This document shows positions 27,775-36,795 of a DNA stretch of 64,000 nucleotides, piece by piece. The notes beneath the pieces are model-generated. The model saw nothing but the letters and a program-made list of their open reading frames with translations. It made no database searches and was not told where the DNA came from. The position numbers and the translations under genes were made by a program. Location: contig NZ_JABRXF010000003.1 in the NCBI RefSeq assembly GCF_013266695.1, forward strand, positions 558,001 to 622,000, read 5' to 3'. The stretch's first letter is position 1. The number at the start of each line of letters is the position of its first letter. Source of the stretch: Hongsoonwoonella zoysiae (GTDB lineage Bacteria; Pseudomonadota; Alphaproteobacteria; Rhizobiales; Stappiaceae).

Positions 27775-28551
27775 TTATCGGATGACGCTTTTCAGGATCG
27801 GCCGCAGCGGATCGACCAGCGCCGAAGGTCCTGCCACCAGCGCCTTGTGGCGCACATCGGGCTTGTTGTAGACAGCGGCCGCACCTTCCAGATCCGTCAG
27901 GCGGCCGCCTGCTTCCTGCACCAAAAGATCGGCAGCCGCAAGATCCCAATCGCAAGCGCGCCCGCGCGCCGAAGCGATATCGATACGCCCGTCCGAGACC
28001 ATCGCAAGCCGATAGGCAAGGGAGGGAATGTAGCCCGCGTAGACGATGCCGCGATCCACGATTTCCGCTTTGCTGGATACAGACTTTGGCCCCGCGAAAC
28101 GGGCGCCGGAAAGGCCCTGCCTCGCCGATACGCTGATACGTTGCCCGTTGAGCGTCGCGCCCTTGCCGAGTTCGCCAAGAAACATTTCATCGCCCGCAGG
28201 CCGATAAACCGCCGCGGAAACAGGCCTTCCCCTTTCCACAACGGCTATAGCCACGGTCCATTCGTCCGTGCCGGCCAGAAAGGCGCGCGTGCCGTCGATC
28301 GGATCGACAATGAAAACGCGCGCTCGCGAAAGCCGCTCTTCGCTGTCGCGTGTTTCCTCCGACAGCCAGCCGTAGTCCGCGCGGCTCGAGGTGAGGATGT
28401 CATGCAAGTGCCGGTCGACCGCAATGTCGGCCTCCGATACCGGGGAATCGCCTTCCTTCGTCCAGCGCCTCGGATCGCGGCGGAAAAACCTTAGCGCGAT
28501 TTCACCGGCCTCTCGCGCAGCCCTTTCCAGAAGCTCAAGGTCGCTCGTCAT
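27775..28551 (-). CDS. cysQ: 3'(2'),5'-bisphosphate nucleotidase / inositol monophosphatase family
   Basis: A 258-residue Li+-sensitive phosphatase family member, probably hydrolysing PAP or 3'-phosphoadenosine compounds (CysQ) or inositol phosphates. Metal-binding motifs are complete: K-E-G-D-S-P-V-S-E-A-D, E-E-T near residue 70, V-D-P-I-D-G-T-R-A-F and W-D-L-A-A-A-D near the C-terminus. The ATG at 28551 lies four bases after the pmbA stop; a TTG at 28569 would overlap pmbA. CysQ versus inositol phosphatase cannot be settled from motifs. Position after pmbA and before DUF4170 is conserved in Rhizobiales. Confidence 0.85.
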   Translation of the reverse strand: MTSDLELLERAAREAGEIALRFFRRDPRRWTKEGDSPVSEADIAVDRHLHDILTSSRADYGWLSEETRDSEERLSRARVFIVDPIDGTRAFLAGTDEWTVAIAVVERGRPVSAAVYRPAGDEMFLGELGKGATLNGQRISVSARQGLSGARFAGPKSVSSKAEIVDRGIVYAGYIPSLAYRLAMVSDGRIDIASARGRACDWDLAAADLLVQEAGGRLTDLEGAAAVYNKPDVRHKALVAGPSALVDPLRPILKSVIR

Positions 28552-28555
28552 CGCG

Positions 28556-29899
28556 TCACTGGCCGGCAAGGGTCATCCCCGCAATCAGGATACTGGGCGC
28601 GGCCACGGAATAGCGGTCGTCGAGGTCGCTGGCAGGCTCAAGGCGCGCGAACATGTCCTTCAGGTTTCCGGCAATCGTGATCTCGCTCACGGGATAGGCA
28701 ATCTCGCCATTTTCGATCCAGAAGCCGGATGCTCCGCGCGAATAATCCCCGGTCACCCCGTTCACGCCATGTCCGATCAGGTCGGTGACCAGAAGGCCTT
28801 CGCCAAAGTCCTTCATCATTTCCTCCGGCGTTCTGGCGCCTGGCTGAAGCGTGAGATTTGTCGCGCCGGGCGAAGGGCCGGCCCCGCCTCTTAGTGCCCG
28901 CCCGTTGGATTTGAGCCCCAGTTCACGCGCCGTCGCATGATCGAGGAACCAGTGCCTGAGGATACCATCCTCCACCATGGTCAGAGGCTCCGCCGCGCAA
29001 CCTTCTCCGTCAAATGGTCTCGTCGCAGGCGAGCGCGGCTTTCGCGGATCGTCGGTAATGCGGATATTCCCGGCGAAGACCTGGCTATCCATTGCGTCCT
29101 TCAGGAAGCTGGTCTTGCGGGCGATTGCCGCGCCGTTCACGGCACCGGAAAAATGCCCAACCAGCGAGCGCGCAACCCGCGGCTCGTAAAGAACATCGCA
29201 CGTGCGGCTCGAAAGCTTTTGCGGATTAAGCCTGCGCACGGCCCGCTCGCCCGCGCGCCTGCCGATATCTTCCGCCTTTTCCAGATCCTCATGAAATGTG
29301 CGGAAGTCATAGTCGTAATCGCGCTCCATCGTCGTTCCGTCTCCCGCAACGGCGGTCATGGAGAGGCCGTGGCGCGAAGTGAGATAGGAGCCGATAAACC
29401 CGTGGCTCGTCGCAAGTACGAGGCCGGCAAGCTGCCAGGATGCGCTCGCCCCGCCGGATTTCGAAACGCCCTTGACACCAAGCCCTGCGCTCTCGGCCAC
29501 CAGTGCGCGTCTCGTCAGCTCCTCGACGGACATCTGCGTCTCGTCCAGCAACTCGAGGACAGGGAAGTCACGGACAAGGTCGCCCTCTGGCGCAAGCCCG
29601 GCGTAAGGATCTTCCGGCGCGACCCTTGCCATGGCAACTGCGCGTTCGGCAAGCTCTCGCGGATCGCTCAATGTATTGGCGGAGACGCTCGCCACCCGCT
29701 TGCCAACGAAAACGCGCAGGGTGAAATCGTCGCCTTCCGCGCGTTCGCTTTCCTCCACCTTGCCCTCACGCACATCGACGGACAGCGAAACCGCCGAGAC
29801 TGCGACTGCGTCCGCGGCATCCGCGCCCGCGGCCCGGGCAGCGTCCACCAGCTTTTCCGCGCGGCCTTCCAAAGTCGATTGATCGACCAGTTCGCTCAT
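28556..29899 (-). CDS. pmbA: Metalloprotease partner TldE/PmbA
   Basis: Non-zinc partner of TldD in the TldD/TldE protease, also known as PmbA from microcin B17 maturation. The 447 residues match the family, with G-F-I-G-S-Y, the long beta region, S-x-T-N-L-T-L-x-P-G and the C-terminal G-V-N-G-V-T-G-D-Y-S-R-G-A-S-G-F-W-I-E-N-G-E-I-A-Y-P-V-S-E signature. It lacks H-E-x3-H, as expected. It leads the minus-strand operon towards cysQ, DUF4170 and the lipid A genes. The start ATG at 29899 follows a TTTC/AAAGGA-type Shine-Dalgarno (GGAAC region). Confidence 0.94.
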   Translation of the reverse strand: MSELVDQSTLEGRAEKLVDAARAAGADAADAVAVSAVSLSVDVREGKVEESERAEGDDFTLRVFVGKRVASVSANTLSDPRELAERAVAMARVAPEDPYAGLAPEGDLVRDFPVLELLDETQMSVEELTRRALVAESAGLGVKGVSKSGGASASWQLAGLVLATSHGFIGSYLTSRHGLSMTAVAGDGTTMERDYDYDFRTFHEDLEKAEDIGRRAGERAVRRLNPQKLSSRTCDVLYEPRVARSLVGHFSGAVNGAAIARKTSFLKDAMDSQVFAGNIRITDDPRKPRSPATRPFDGEGCAAEPLTMVEDGILRHWFLDHATARELGLKSNGRALRGGAGPSPGATNLTLQPGARTPEEMMKDFGEGLLVTDLIGHGVNGVTGDYSRGASGFWIENGEIAYPVSEITIAGNLKDMFARLEPASDLDDRYSVAAPSILIAGMTLAGQ

Positions 29900-30015
29900 G
29901 CGCCGTTCCTTTCAATTCGTCTTGCTGTCGTCTTTAGGTAGCCGAAGCCCGACAGGCAAGGTGTCTGCGATATCCATCAACGGTCCCACGCCGCAGTCCC
30001 AAACGGTTAACGGCT

Positions 30016-30040
30016 GGAAATGACGTTTAGTCATATTTCC
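30016..30040. promoter_or_regulatory. Imperfect dyad in the pmbA / DUF6101 divergent spacer
   Basis: GGAAATGAC (30016-30024), five bases, then GTCATATTTCC (30030-30040); arms match except for one extra base. It sits in an AT-rich stretch of a 275-base divergent spacer, where an operator or start-site element is plausible. No regulator is proposed. Confidence 0.35.
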
Positions 30041-30174
30041 CTAACCCTCTTTGAAATCAGAGAAATTTAACCTCGTTTGTTAAGCCGATCCGCACCGCCG
30101 GCCCATATAGTCGTTTTCATCAGAGGCCCGATAAAAACCCCCGATAAGGACCAAGGGCCCGATGGAGAGGCGAA

Positions 30175-30771
30175 TTGAGACGTCAAGCAGCTCTGCAGGA
30201 CGCCACCGATCCGGGATCGAGCCTTGTAGAAGGGCTCGATCCCCATCGGTTGCCCCACCGGTTCATCGCGAGAAACGAACCCTTATCGCGGTCGTCTGAG
30301 AAGTTTCCCTTCGAGGTTTATATCGACCACGAGACGGTGGTGATGAAACACCGGCTCGCCGGTCTTCCACTAACCGTCGTCCTCCCGATGACCGCCTTCA
30401 ACGGTGTTTATGCGCGTGTAATGCCGGGTAAATCGGGCGAAACGCTCACCGTCAGCATCGGTCTTCACCACCGCGATCCCGCGCTTTGCATCGAGCTTTT
30501 GTCCAGCGAAAGCCTGGAGGCCGCGGCCCTTTGCTGGCGCGACTGGGCCGACGTTCTCTCCCTTCCGCTCGTTGCCGTCGAGCCGGATGGCTCCGTCGAA
30601 ACCGTCGAGGAAGCAGGCGTTTCGAAAAACACTCAACGGCCGGTCATCCGCCGCCGTGTCGCGGCGCTTACGAACCGCCGCCCGCGCTTTCTCGTGCGCC
30701 GCAAACCCGGCAACCGAATGCATCGTCCGGCGGTGTTCGCCGGGGAGCGGGAGATCATCGCGCGCAACTGA
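30175..30771 (+). CDS. DUF6101 family protein
   Basis: A 198-residue protein of the Hyphomicrobiales-restricted DUF6101 family, recognised by R-x-A-A-L-Q-D near the start, the F-E-V-Y-I-D-H-E-T-V-V-M-K-H-R-L-A-G-L-P-L-x-V-x-L-P-x-x-A-F-N-G-V-Y core and W-R-D-W-A-D-V-L-S-L-P-L. The C-terminal third is basic (R-R-R-V-A-A-L-T-N-R-R-P-R-F-L-V-R-R-K-P-G). No signal or membrane segment; likely cytoplasmic. Start TTG at 30175 with GGAGAGG six bases upstream. Function unknown. Confidence 0.8.
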   Translation: MRRQAALQDATDPGSSLVEGLDPHRLPHRFIARNEPLSRSSEKFPFEVYIDHETVVMKHRLAGLPLTVVLPMTAFNGVYARVMPGKSGETLTVSIGLHHRDPALCIELLSSESLEAAALCWRDWADVLSLPLVAVEPDGSVETVEEAGVSKNTQRPVIRRRVAALTNRRPRFLVRRKPGNRMHRPAVFAGEREIIARN

Positions 30772-30780
30772 GCGCAGGGT

Positions 30781-31872
30781 TCAGCCCCTCGCCCCAGCCT
30801 GCCGGGCAAAGCGCCATGCCGTCCGGGCCAGGGGACGGATCTGACGGATCATGGCGACCGCATTTTCGTTTGCCGCCGTTCCGTCGCGCACACGCCCCGC
30901 GATGCCTTGCAGGATCGCAGCGATACGAAAGAAATTATAGGCGAAATAGAATTCAAGCCGGTCGCGCACGGAAAAACCCGTCGCCGTTTCATACCAGCCG
31001 ATGTAGGTTTCGAGCCCCGGTATCCCAAGTGCCGCCAGATCGAGCCCTTCGAGCGACCCTATGCCCGATCCGTCCGGCATTGCGGGCATTTCCCACTGCA
31101 TGCAATGATAGGTGAAATCGGCGACAGGATCGCCGAGCGTGGAAAGCTCCCAGTCGAGCACGGCAAGCACGCGTGGTTCCTTAGCGTGCAGAATAAGATT
31201 GTCGAGGCGGAAATCGCCATGGACGACGCGGGCCGGATTTTCAGGCGGAAGATTTTCCGGCAGCCAGGCGATTAGCCTGTCCATCTCATCGACCTTTTCG
31301 GTCTCGGACGCCCGATATTGTTTCGACCATCGCGCTATCTGCCGCGCGACGTAGCCTTCCGGCTTGCCGAAATCGCCGAGACCGATCGCATCCGGCTCAA
31401 GCCGATGAAGGCTCGCGAGCGTCTCGTTCATCGCGCGGTAGATCGCCAGGCGCTCCGTCGGGTCCACGTGCGGCATGGAAGGCTCCCAGACGATCCGGCC
31501 ATCCACCTTTTCCATGATGTAGAACGCGGTGCCAATGACGGTTTCGTCTTCGCACAAAAGGAAGGTTTTCGGCACGGGGAACCCCGCCGTGCCCAGCGCC
31601 GACATCACCCGGTATTCCCGGTCGACCGCGTGGGCGGATGGCAGAAGCTTGCCGGGCGGCTTGCGGCGCAGCACATAATCGCGCTCAGGCGTGGACACCA
31701 GATACGTCGGGTTGGACTGGCCTCCCTTGAACTGGCGAATGCCGAGCGGCCCGACAAAGCCCGGAATTTCTCTCGCCAGAAAGGATTTCAGCTTTTCCCG
31801 GTCGAACGAAAGCGCAGCAGGCACTTCCTTGGTCCCGGAAAAAGCTTCCTGCCGGTCGAGCGGCCCGTTCAC
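30781..31872 (-). CDS. Aminoglycoside phosphotransferase-fold kinase, ACAD10/11 type
   Basis: A 363-residue APH-fold protein closest in pattern to the kinase half of ACAD10/ACAD11 and to bacterial acyl-CoA-associated kinases. Visible motifs are F-K-G-G-Q-S-N-P-T-Y (nucleotide loop), V-L-R-R-K-P-P-G-K-L-L-P-S-A-H-A (lysine-rich acceptor region), V-V-H-G-D-F-R-L-D-N-L (catalytic Brenner motif) and V-L-D-W-E-L-S-T-L-G-D-P (Mg loop). In the animal proteins this domain phosphorylates 4-hydroxyacyl-CoA. Its start overlaps the upstream hydrolase stop by four bases (ATGA). An acyl-CoA substrate is an inference. Confidence 0.82.
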   Translation of the reverse strand: MNGPLDRQEAFSGTKEVPAALSFDREKLKSFLAREIPGFVGPLGIRQFKGGQSNPTYLVSTPERDYVLRRKPPGKLLPSAHAVDREYRVMSALGTAGFPVPKTFLLCEDETVIGTAFYIMEKVDGRIVWEPSMPHVDPTERLAIYRAMNETLASLHRLEPDAIGLGDFGKPEGYVARQIARWSKQYRASETEKVDEMDRLIAWLPENLPPENPARVVHGDFRLDNLILHAKEPRVLAVLDWELSTLGDPVADFTYHCMQWEMPAMPDGSGIGSLEGLDLAALGIPGLETYIGWYETATGFSVRDRLEFYFAYNFFRIAAILQGIAGRVRDGTAANENAVAMIRQIRPLARTAWRFARQAGARG

Positions 31873-32786
31873 GCAAGATCCTCCATCAGGAAAGGGTGCA
31901 AGGCGTCGTAAGTGCCGTCCGGGTTTTCTTCGACGAGGAAATGCCCGGCGTCCACAGCGGCCTCCCGCACATCCGTCGCCCAGTCACGCCAGACATCGCC
32001 CGGCGTGCGGGCCCCGCCAGCGAAACCCGTCTCTCCATAAAGCGCAAGAAGCGGAAGAGATATCTTGTTTCCACGCTCTCTGTCGGCCGTGTCCTGGTCC
32101 ATATCAACTGTCGCGCCTGCACGATAATCCTCGCACAGGGCGTGGATTCGCGCCGGCTCGATGAAGAACGCGCGATAGTGGTCGAGAGCCGCTTCGCCGA
32201 AAGCGTCGAGCGTCCCCTTCTTTGTCCAGTTCGCAAGCGTGTGCTCGAGGTAATTGCGCGCATCGCACGCAATCAGGCGTTCCGGCAGCGGATGCGGCTG
32301 CGCGAGGAACATCCAGTGGTACACCCGCAAGGCCCGTTTCCAGTCAATCCGTTGCCAATAGTCGTAGGTCGTCAGGATATCGAGCACGGCGATACGGGTG
32401 AGCTTCTCCGGATGGTCGAAGGCCATGCGGTAGGCGACCCGCCCGCCCCGGTCGTGGCCTGCGATAGCGAACCTGGCAAAGCCCAGATGTGCCATGACTG
32501 CGATCATGTCGCCCGCCATCGTACGTTTGGAATAAGCCTCGTGACCGCTGTCGCCGGGTGGCGCGGATGATGCGCCGTAACCGCGCAGATCCGCCGCCAC
32601 GACCGTGAAGTCGCGCGCCAGCCTCGGCGCAATCGTGTGCCACATGACATGGGACTGGGGAAAGCCGTGAAGCAACAACAGCGGCGGGCCATCGCCGCCG
32701 ACGCGGCAAAAGATTTCAGCCCCCTCGGTGTGCACGGTTTCTTCCCGAAATCCGGGAAAAAGGTCCTTCAGCGCATCGCCATGCAT
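31869..32786 (-). CDS. Alpha/beta hydrolase, haloacetate dehalogenase-like
   Basis: A 305-residue alpha/beta hydrolase resembling fluoroacetate/haloacetate dehalogenases, which replace the halogen of 2-haloacetates via an aspartyl ester. The nucleophile Asp is in A-G-H-D-R-G-G-R, whose two Arg residues match the carboxylate-binding pair of that family. The V-Y-H-W-M-F-L-A-Q-P-H-P-L-P-E segment supplies the His-Trp halide pocket, and D-A-G-H-F-L the catalytic His. Epoxide hydrolases share the Asp but not the H-W-x-F-x-x-Q-P pattern. It is translationally coupled to the ACAD-type kinase. Actual substrate unknown. Confidence 0.8.
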   Translation of the reverse strand: MHGDALKDLFPGFREETVHTEGAEIFCRVGGDGPPLLLLHGFPQSHVMWHTIAPRLARDFTVVAADLRGYGASSAPPGDSGHEAYSKRTMAGDMIAVMAHLGFARFAIAGHDRGGRVAYRMAFDHPEKLTRIAVLDILTTYDYWQRIDWKRALRVYHWMFLAQPHPLPERLIACDARNYLEHTLANWTKKGTLDAFGEAALDHYRAFFIEPARIHALCEDYRAGATVDMDQDTADRERGNKISLPLLALYGETGFAGGARTPGDVWRDWATDVREAAVDAGHFLVEENPDGTYDALHPFLMEDLA

Positions 32787-32904
32787 ATCCGTGCGCGCTC
32801 CCTCGCAGGCACCCGCCCATCAAACGCTAATCTTCTCCCGAAGGATGGAACGGCGCCGAAGAGCGCGCAAGCCCGGCTATGGATCTTGAACATCGCAAGC
32901 CAGG

Positions 32905-34185
32905 TCAGCCTTGCCTTTCACGCTCGATGGCCCGCCAGCCTATATCGGAACGGCAGAATCCTTCCGGCCAGTCTATCTTGCCGATCGCCGCATAGGCCCT
33001 GTCCCGCGCTTCGCTCACCGTCTTCCCGATCGCCGTAACGTTGAGAACACGGCCTCCGTTTGCCAGGATCCGGTCGCCGTCGCGTTTCGTTCCCGCATGG
33101 AAAATTTCCACGTCGTCGTCAAGACCGGCTTCATCGAGACCTTTGATCTCACTGCCTTTTTCATACGTGCCGGGATAGCCTTTGGCAGCCATCACCACCG
33201 TCAGGGCGGCATCGGAATGCCAACGGGCGCTCATCTTGTCGAGCGTTCCGTCAATCGCGCCCAGCATCAGCGCGACGATGTCGTCCTTCAGCCGCATCAT
33301 GAGAACCTGGCACTCCGGGTCCCCGAAGCGGATGTTGTACTCGATAAGCTTCGGCCCCTCGTCGGTGATCATCAACCCGGCGTAAAGAATGCCCTTGAAG
33401 GGTGCTCCGTCCGCCGCCATGGTCCGCACCGTCGGCTCGATGATTTCGCGCATGGTTTGCTCAACCAATGCATCGCTCATGACCGGGGCAGGCGAATATG
33501 CGCCCATGCCGCCTGTGTTGGGTCCCTCGTCGCCATCGAAGGCCCGCTTGTGGTCCTGTGCGGTGGTAAGCGCAAGCGCCGTCCTGCCGTCGCATATAGC
33601 AAAGAAACTCGCCTCCTCCCCGCTCAGGCACTCTTCCACGACGACCTCGGCGCCGGCTGCGCCGAACTCGCCGCTGAAGCAATCGTCGATCGCCTGAAGC
33701 GCTTCTTCCAGCGTGGATGCCACCGTCACACCCTTGCCGGCGGCCAGCCCGTCCGCCTTGACGACGATTGGCGCACCCTTTGCCTTTGCATAATCGCGCG
33801 CGGAAGCCGCGTCGCTGAAGCGCCTGTAAGCCGCCGTCGGGATATTCGCCCGCGCGCAAAGGTCCTTCGTGAAGCCCTTGGAACCTTCCAGCCTGCTCGC
33901 CGCCTTTCCAGGGCCGAACGCCTTGATACCTGCAGCCGCCAGATCGTCCGCGAGCCCTTCGACAAGCGGCGCTTCCGGGCCGATGACGACAAGGTCGATT
34001 TCCATGTTTCGGCAAAAGTCGACCACCGCGCCATGGTCCGTCGGGTCAAGCCGTACCACTTCCGCTTCCTCGGCGATTCCGGGGTTTCCCGGCGCGGCGA
34101 ACAGGTTGTCCGTAAGCGGCGAATTGGCGATCGCCCAGGCCAGCGCGTGCTCCCGGCCACCGGACCCGATCAGCAGGATGTTCAT
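32905..34185 (-). CDS. purD: Phosphoribosylamine-glycine ligase
   Basis: Second step of purine synthesis, joining glycine to phosphoribosylamine with ATP. The 426-residue ATP-grasp enzyme shows the start [33 protein letters not shown], the acidic S-G-E-E-A-S-F-F-A and [22 protein letters not shown]. Full length. Monocistronic and divergent from the cyclase gene. An antisense open frame of nearly 500 codons through this gene is a compositional shadow. Confidence 0.97.
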   Translation of the reverse strand: MNILLIGSGGREHALAWAIANSPLTDNLFAAPGNPGIAEEAEVVRLDPTDHGAVVDFCRNMEIDLVVIGPEAPLVEGLADDLAAAGIKAFGPGKAASRLEGSKGFTKDLCARANIPTAAYRRFSDAASARDYAKAKGAPIVVKADGLAAGKGVTVASTLEEALQAIDDCFSGEFGAAGAEVVVEECLSGEEASFFAICDGRTALALTTAQDHKRAFDGDEGPNTGGMGAYSPAPVMSDALVEQTMREIIEPTVRTMAADGAPFKGILYAGLMITDEGPKLIEYNIRFGDPECQVLMMRLKDDIVALMLGAIDGTLDKMSARWHSDAALTVVMAAKGYPGTYEKGSEIKGLDEAGLDDDVEIFHAGTKRDGDRILANGGRVLNVTAIGKTVSEARDRAYAAIGKIDWPEGFCRSDIGWRAIERERQG

Positions 34186-34377
34186 GGAATTCGACCCTCG
34201 GATTGCCGGCCGCCGGAGCGACCGGGCACAAAGCCCACGGGGGCTCTATCATTTATCGTCCAGCCCGTAAACGCGACTTGCGACGTGACGCAGCGCCAGC
34301 GTGTTACCGCTTCGGTTTCGTTAACGAGTTTGTCTTACGAATTGCGAGATATTGAAACTTTACTCAACGGCGGATTT

Positions 34378-35673
34378 ATGGAACTCACCAACGTCATTCT
34401 CTTGTTCGGCGAAGCATCACTCTATTTTTTTGTAATGGTGTCGCTGCTGGAGGCCAGACACAAGATAGGCCTCGGAGTGTTTTTTTGCGCACTCGGCGTC
34501 ATGCACTTTCTCGAAACCTATCTCGCCAGCGTTTTTTACGTGGCACTGCCGTTCGGTGTGATATCGCCCGGTTCTTCCGTGTTGTTTTCCGGCAAGCTGC
34601 TGATGATCCTGCTGCTTTACATCAAGGAAGATGCGGCGGTCGTCCGCCAGCCCATTTATGGCCTTTTGATCGGCAATTTCCTGATCGTCGGCCTCGTCAT
34701 GATCCTTCGGAACCACGATACGCTGGCGTTGATCGAAGGCCGCTCGCCGAACATCTCCTTCATCGACGAGATGGGCTGGCTGATGGTTTGGGGCACCACG
34801 CTTCTTTTCTTCGATTCCGTCGGGATAATCCTGCTCTACGAACGGCTCGGCGGCTTGTTCCGTGAGCATCCTGCCTTGCGCTTTCTGCTTTGCGGTTTGG
34901 TGATGCTGACGTTCGATCAACTGGGGTTCTACCTGGCGCTTCGCTATGTGTCGGGCGCGCCGGTCGAGGTTCTTTTCGGTGGCTGGATCGCGAAAATGGC
35001 CGCAGCCGTCGTCTATTCGGTTTTCTTCCTCATCTACATGCATGCAAGCCGGACGGTTCCGCCAAAGAACGAAGCCCTGGGCGTTTCCGACATCTTTCAT
35101 GTCCTCACTTACCGGGAGCGTTACGAGCAGCTTCTGGAATCCGCCGCCCGCGACCATCTGACAGGCGTTTACGACCGTGGGCGATACGATATCGAAGCAC
35201 CGCGCATAATCGAGACGAACATCCGCAGAAGCCATCCTGTCAGCCTCATGGTGATAGACATCGACCGCTTCAAGGATATCAACGACACGTTTGGCCATAC
35301 GGCGGGCGATATCGTCTTGAAAGACGTCGCGGGCATCCTGTCGACCGCCTTGCGTAGTGGAGATCATCTGTTCCGTTTCGGCGGGGAAGAGTTCGTGGTG
35401 GTCTGCGAGCGCCTGCCGTTGGACGGCGCCATGTCGATGGCCAATCGTCTGTGCCGCACGATCGCCGAGACCGTGCGCACCGAAAGCGGATCAAGCGTGA
35501 CCGTGAGCATCGGTGTCGCCGCCGGACCGGACGACGGCCAGGCGCTGGCGCCCCTGTTCAAGTCCGCCGATGCGCGGCTCTACCGGGCCAAGCAGGAGGG
35601 CCGGAACCGCGTTTGCGGCCGTGACGGCCCGTACGAGCGGGAGATGACCTTCGCGACACACCCCGTTGCCTGA
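34378..35673 (+). CDS. Diguanylate cyclase with seven-helix VUPS-like sensor
   Basis: A 431-residue membrane diguanylate cyclase. Residues 1-~235 form about seven hydrophobic helices resembling the VUPS (vitamin-uptake-like sensor) domain, with the typical S-P-G-S-S-V-L-F and Y-I-K-E-D pattern. The GGDEF domain (~260-420) begins D-H-L-T-G-V-Y-D-R-G-R-Y, has D-I-D-R-F-K-D-I-N-D-T-F-G-H-T-A-G-D, active motif GGEEF and an intact I-site R-S-G-D five residues before. Competent and feedback inhibited. ATG at 34378 is chosen; a far longer frame upstream is antisense to purD. Sensor ligand unknown. Confidence 0.85.
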   Translation: MELTNVILLFGEASLYFFVMVSLLEARHKIGLGVFFCALGVMHFLETYLASVFYVALPFGVISPGSSVLFSGKLLMILLLYIKEDAAVVRQPIYGLLIGNFLIVGLVMILRNHDTLALIEGRSPNISFIDEMGWLMVWGTTLLFFDSVGIILLYERLGGLFREHPALRFLLCGLVMLTFDQLGFYLALRYVSGAPVEVLFGGWIAKMAAAVVYSVFFLIYMHASRTVPPKNEALGVSDIFHVLTYRERYEQLLESAARDHLTGVYDRGRYDIEAPRIIETNIRRSHPVSLMVIDIDRFKDINDTFGHTAGDIVLKDVAGILSTALRSGDHLFRFGGEEFVVVCERLPLDGAMSMANRLCRTIAETVRTESGSSVTVSIGVAAGPDDGQALAPLFKSADARLYRAKQEGRNRVCGRDGPYEREMTFATHPVA

Positions 35674-35747
35674 CGAGATATCCTTCCCCCTTCCGTTCGC
35701 GGCTCAACGCGCATATCACTGGCACAAAGCCCTGGAAGGTGGAAAGC

Positions 35748-36671
35748 ATGAACGGACGTGTCGCGGATGCGGTGAAGGGTCATTGGGTCGATACCCATGC
35801 GCCTGAGTGGCTTCGCCCCTACGCAAGGTTGGCGCGATGGGAAAGGCCGATTGGCTGGTGGCTGCTTCTCTGGCCCTGCTGGTGGTCGGCCGGTCTTGCC
35901 GCGATCGCAAAGGGCAGCGCCTTTCCCGATCCCGTGCATCTGGCGTTGTTCCTGATCGGCGCGATCGCGATGCGCGGGGCCGGCTGCACCTACAACGACC
36001 TTGTGGATCAGGATATCGACGCCAAGGTGGCGCGCACCCGCTCCCGCCCCATCCCCTCCGGTCAGGTGACGCCGCTGCAGGCGAAAGTGTTTCTGGTGCT
36101 TCAGGCGCTTGTCGGCCTTGCCGTCCTGCTCAGCTTCAATCGCTTCACGATCGTGCTCGGGATCGCTTCCCTCCTGCCTGTTGCCATCTACCCGTTCATG
36201 AAGAGGGTAACGAACTGGCCGCAACTGTTTTTGGGTTTCGCGTTCTCTTGGGGCGCGCTGATGGGCTGGGCGGCAGCCTTCGGCAGCCTCGGCTGGACGC
36301 CGATCCTGCTTTACCTCGGCGGGATATTGTGGACCATCGGCTACGACACGATCTACGCGCACCAGGACAAGGAAGACGATGCGCTCGTCGGCGTTAAATC
36401 CACGGCGCGCCTTTTCGGCGAGCGGACAAAACCCGCGCTTGTGCTTCTTTACGCCGGCGCAACGGCACTTTTCGCGGCAGCCGCGGCGATGGCCGATGCC
36501 GGCCCCGCCGCATTTGCAGGGATCGCGGCGGGCGCTATACATCTGTTATGGCAGATTGCGCGGCTCGACATCAACGATCCGGATCAGTGCCTGAAACTTT
36601 TCCGCTCGAATACCCGCTACGGCTGGATCGTATTTGCCGGATTTCTAGTGGAAGCAATGATTTCGGCTTAG
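35748..36671 (+). CDS. ubiA: 4-hydroxybenzoate polyprenyltransferase
   Basis: Attaches the polyprenyl tail to 4-hydroxybenzoate in ubiquinone synthesis, an inner-membrane reaction. Product of 307 residues with about nine helices, R-P-I-G-W-W-L-L-L-W-P, the first Asp motif N-D-L-V-D-Q-D-I-D followed by R-T-R-S-R-P-I-P-S-G, and the second Y-D-T-I-Y-A-H-Q-D-K-E-D-D. It differs from ctaB in the second motif and W-rich start. ATG at 35748 with AAGGTGG eight bases upstream is preferred over GTG at 35739. Supplies quinone to the respiratory chain that ends in the aa3 oxidase. Confidence 0.95.
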   Translation: MNGRVADAVKGHWVDTHAPEWLRPYARLARWERPIGWWLLLWPCWWSAGLAAIAKGSAFPDPVHLALFLIGAIAMRGAGCTYNDLVDQDIDAKVARTRSRPIPSGQVTPLQAKVFLVLQALVGLAVLLSFNRFTIVLGIASLLPVAIYPFMKRVTNWPQLFLGFAFSWGALMGWAAAFGSLGWTPILLYLGGILWTIGYDTIYAHQDKEDDALVGVKSTARLFGERTKPALVLLYAGATALFAAAAAMADAGPAAFAGIAAGAIHLLWQIARLDINDPDQCLKLFRSNTRYGWIVFAGFLVEAMISA

Positions 36672-36795
36672 GAATCAGACCCAAAACATTCTCCTGCAGC
36701 GAAATCCTTCCTTACGCCTTTTTCGAATTTCCTCTTCGGAAGCTTTACGTTATTACGCAAGATCCAAAGGAATTGTCGGGGACAGGCGAAGACCA

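Noticed and set aside
32911-34377. In-frame extension of the diguanylate cyclase by nearly 490 codons
   Set aside because: The extension is antisense to purD, which has full ATP-grasp motifs; the real cyclase starts at its first membrane helix at 34378.
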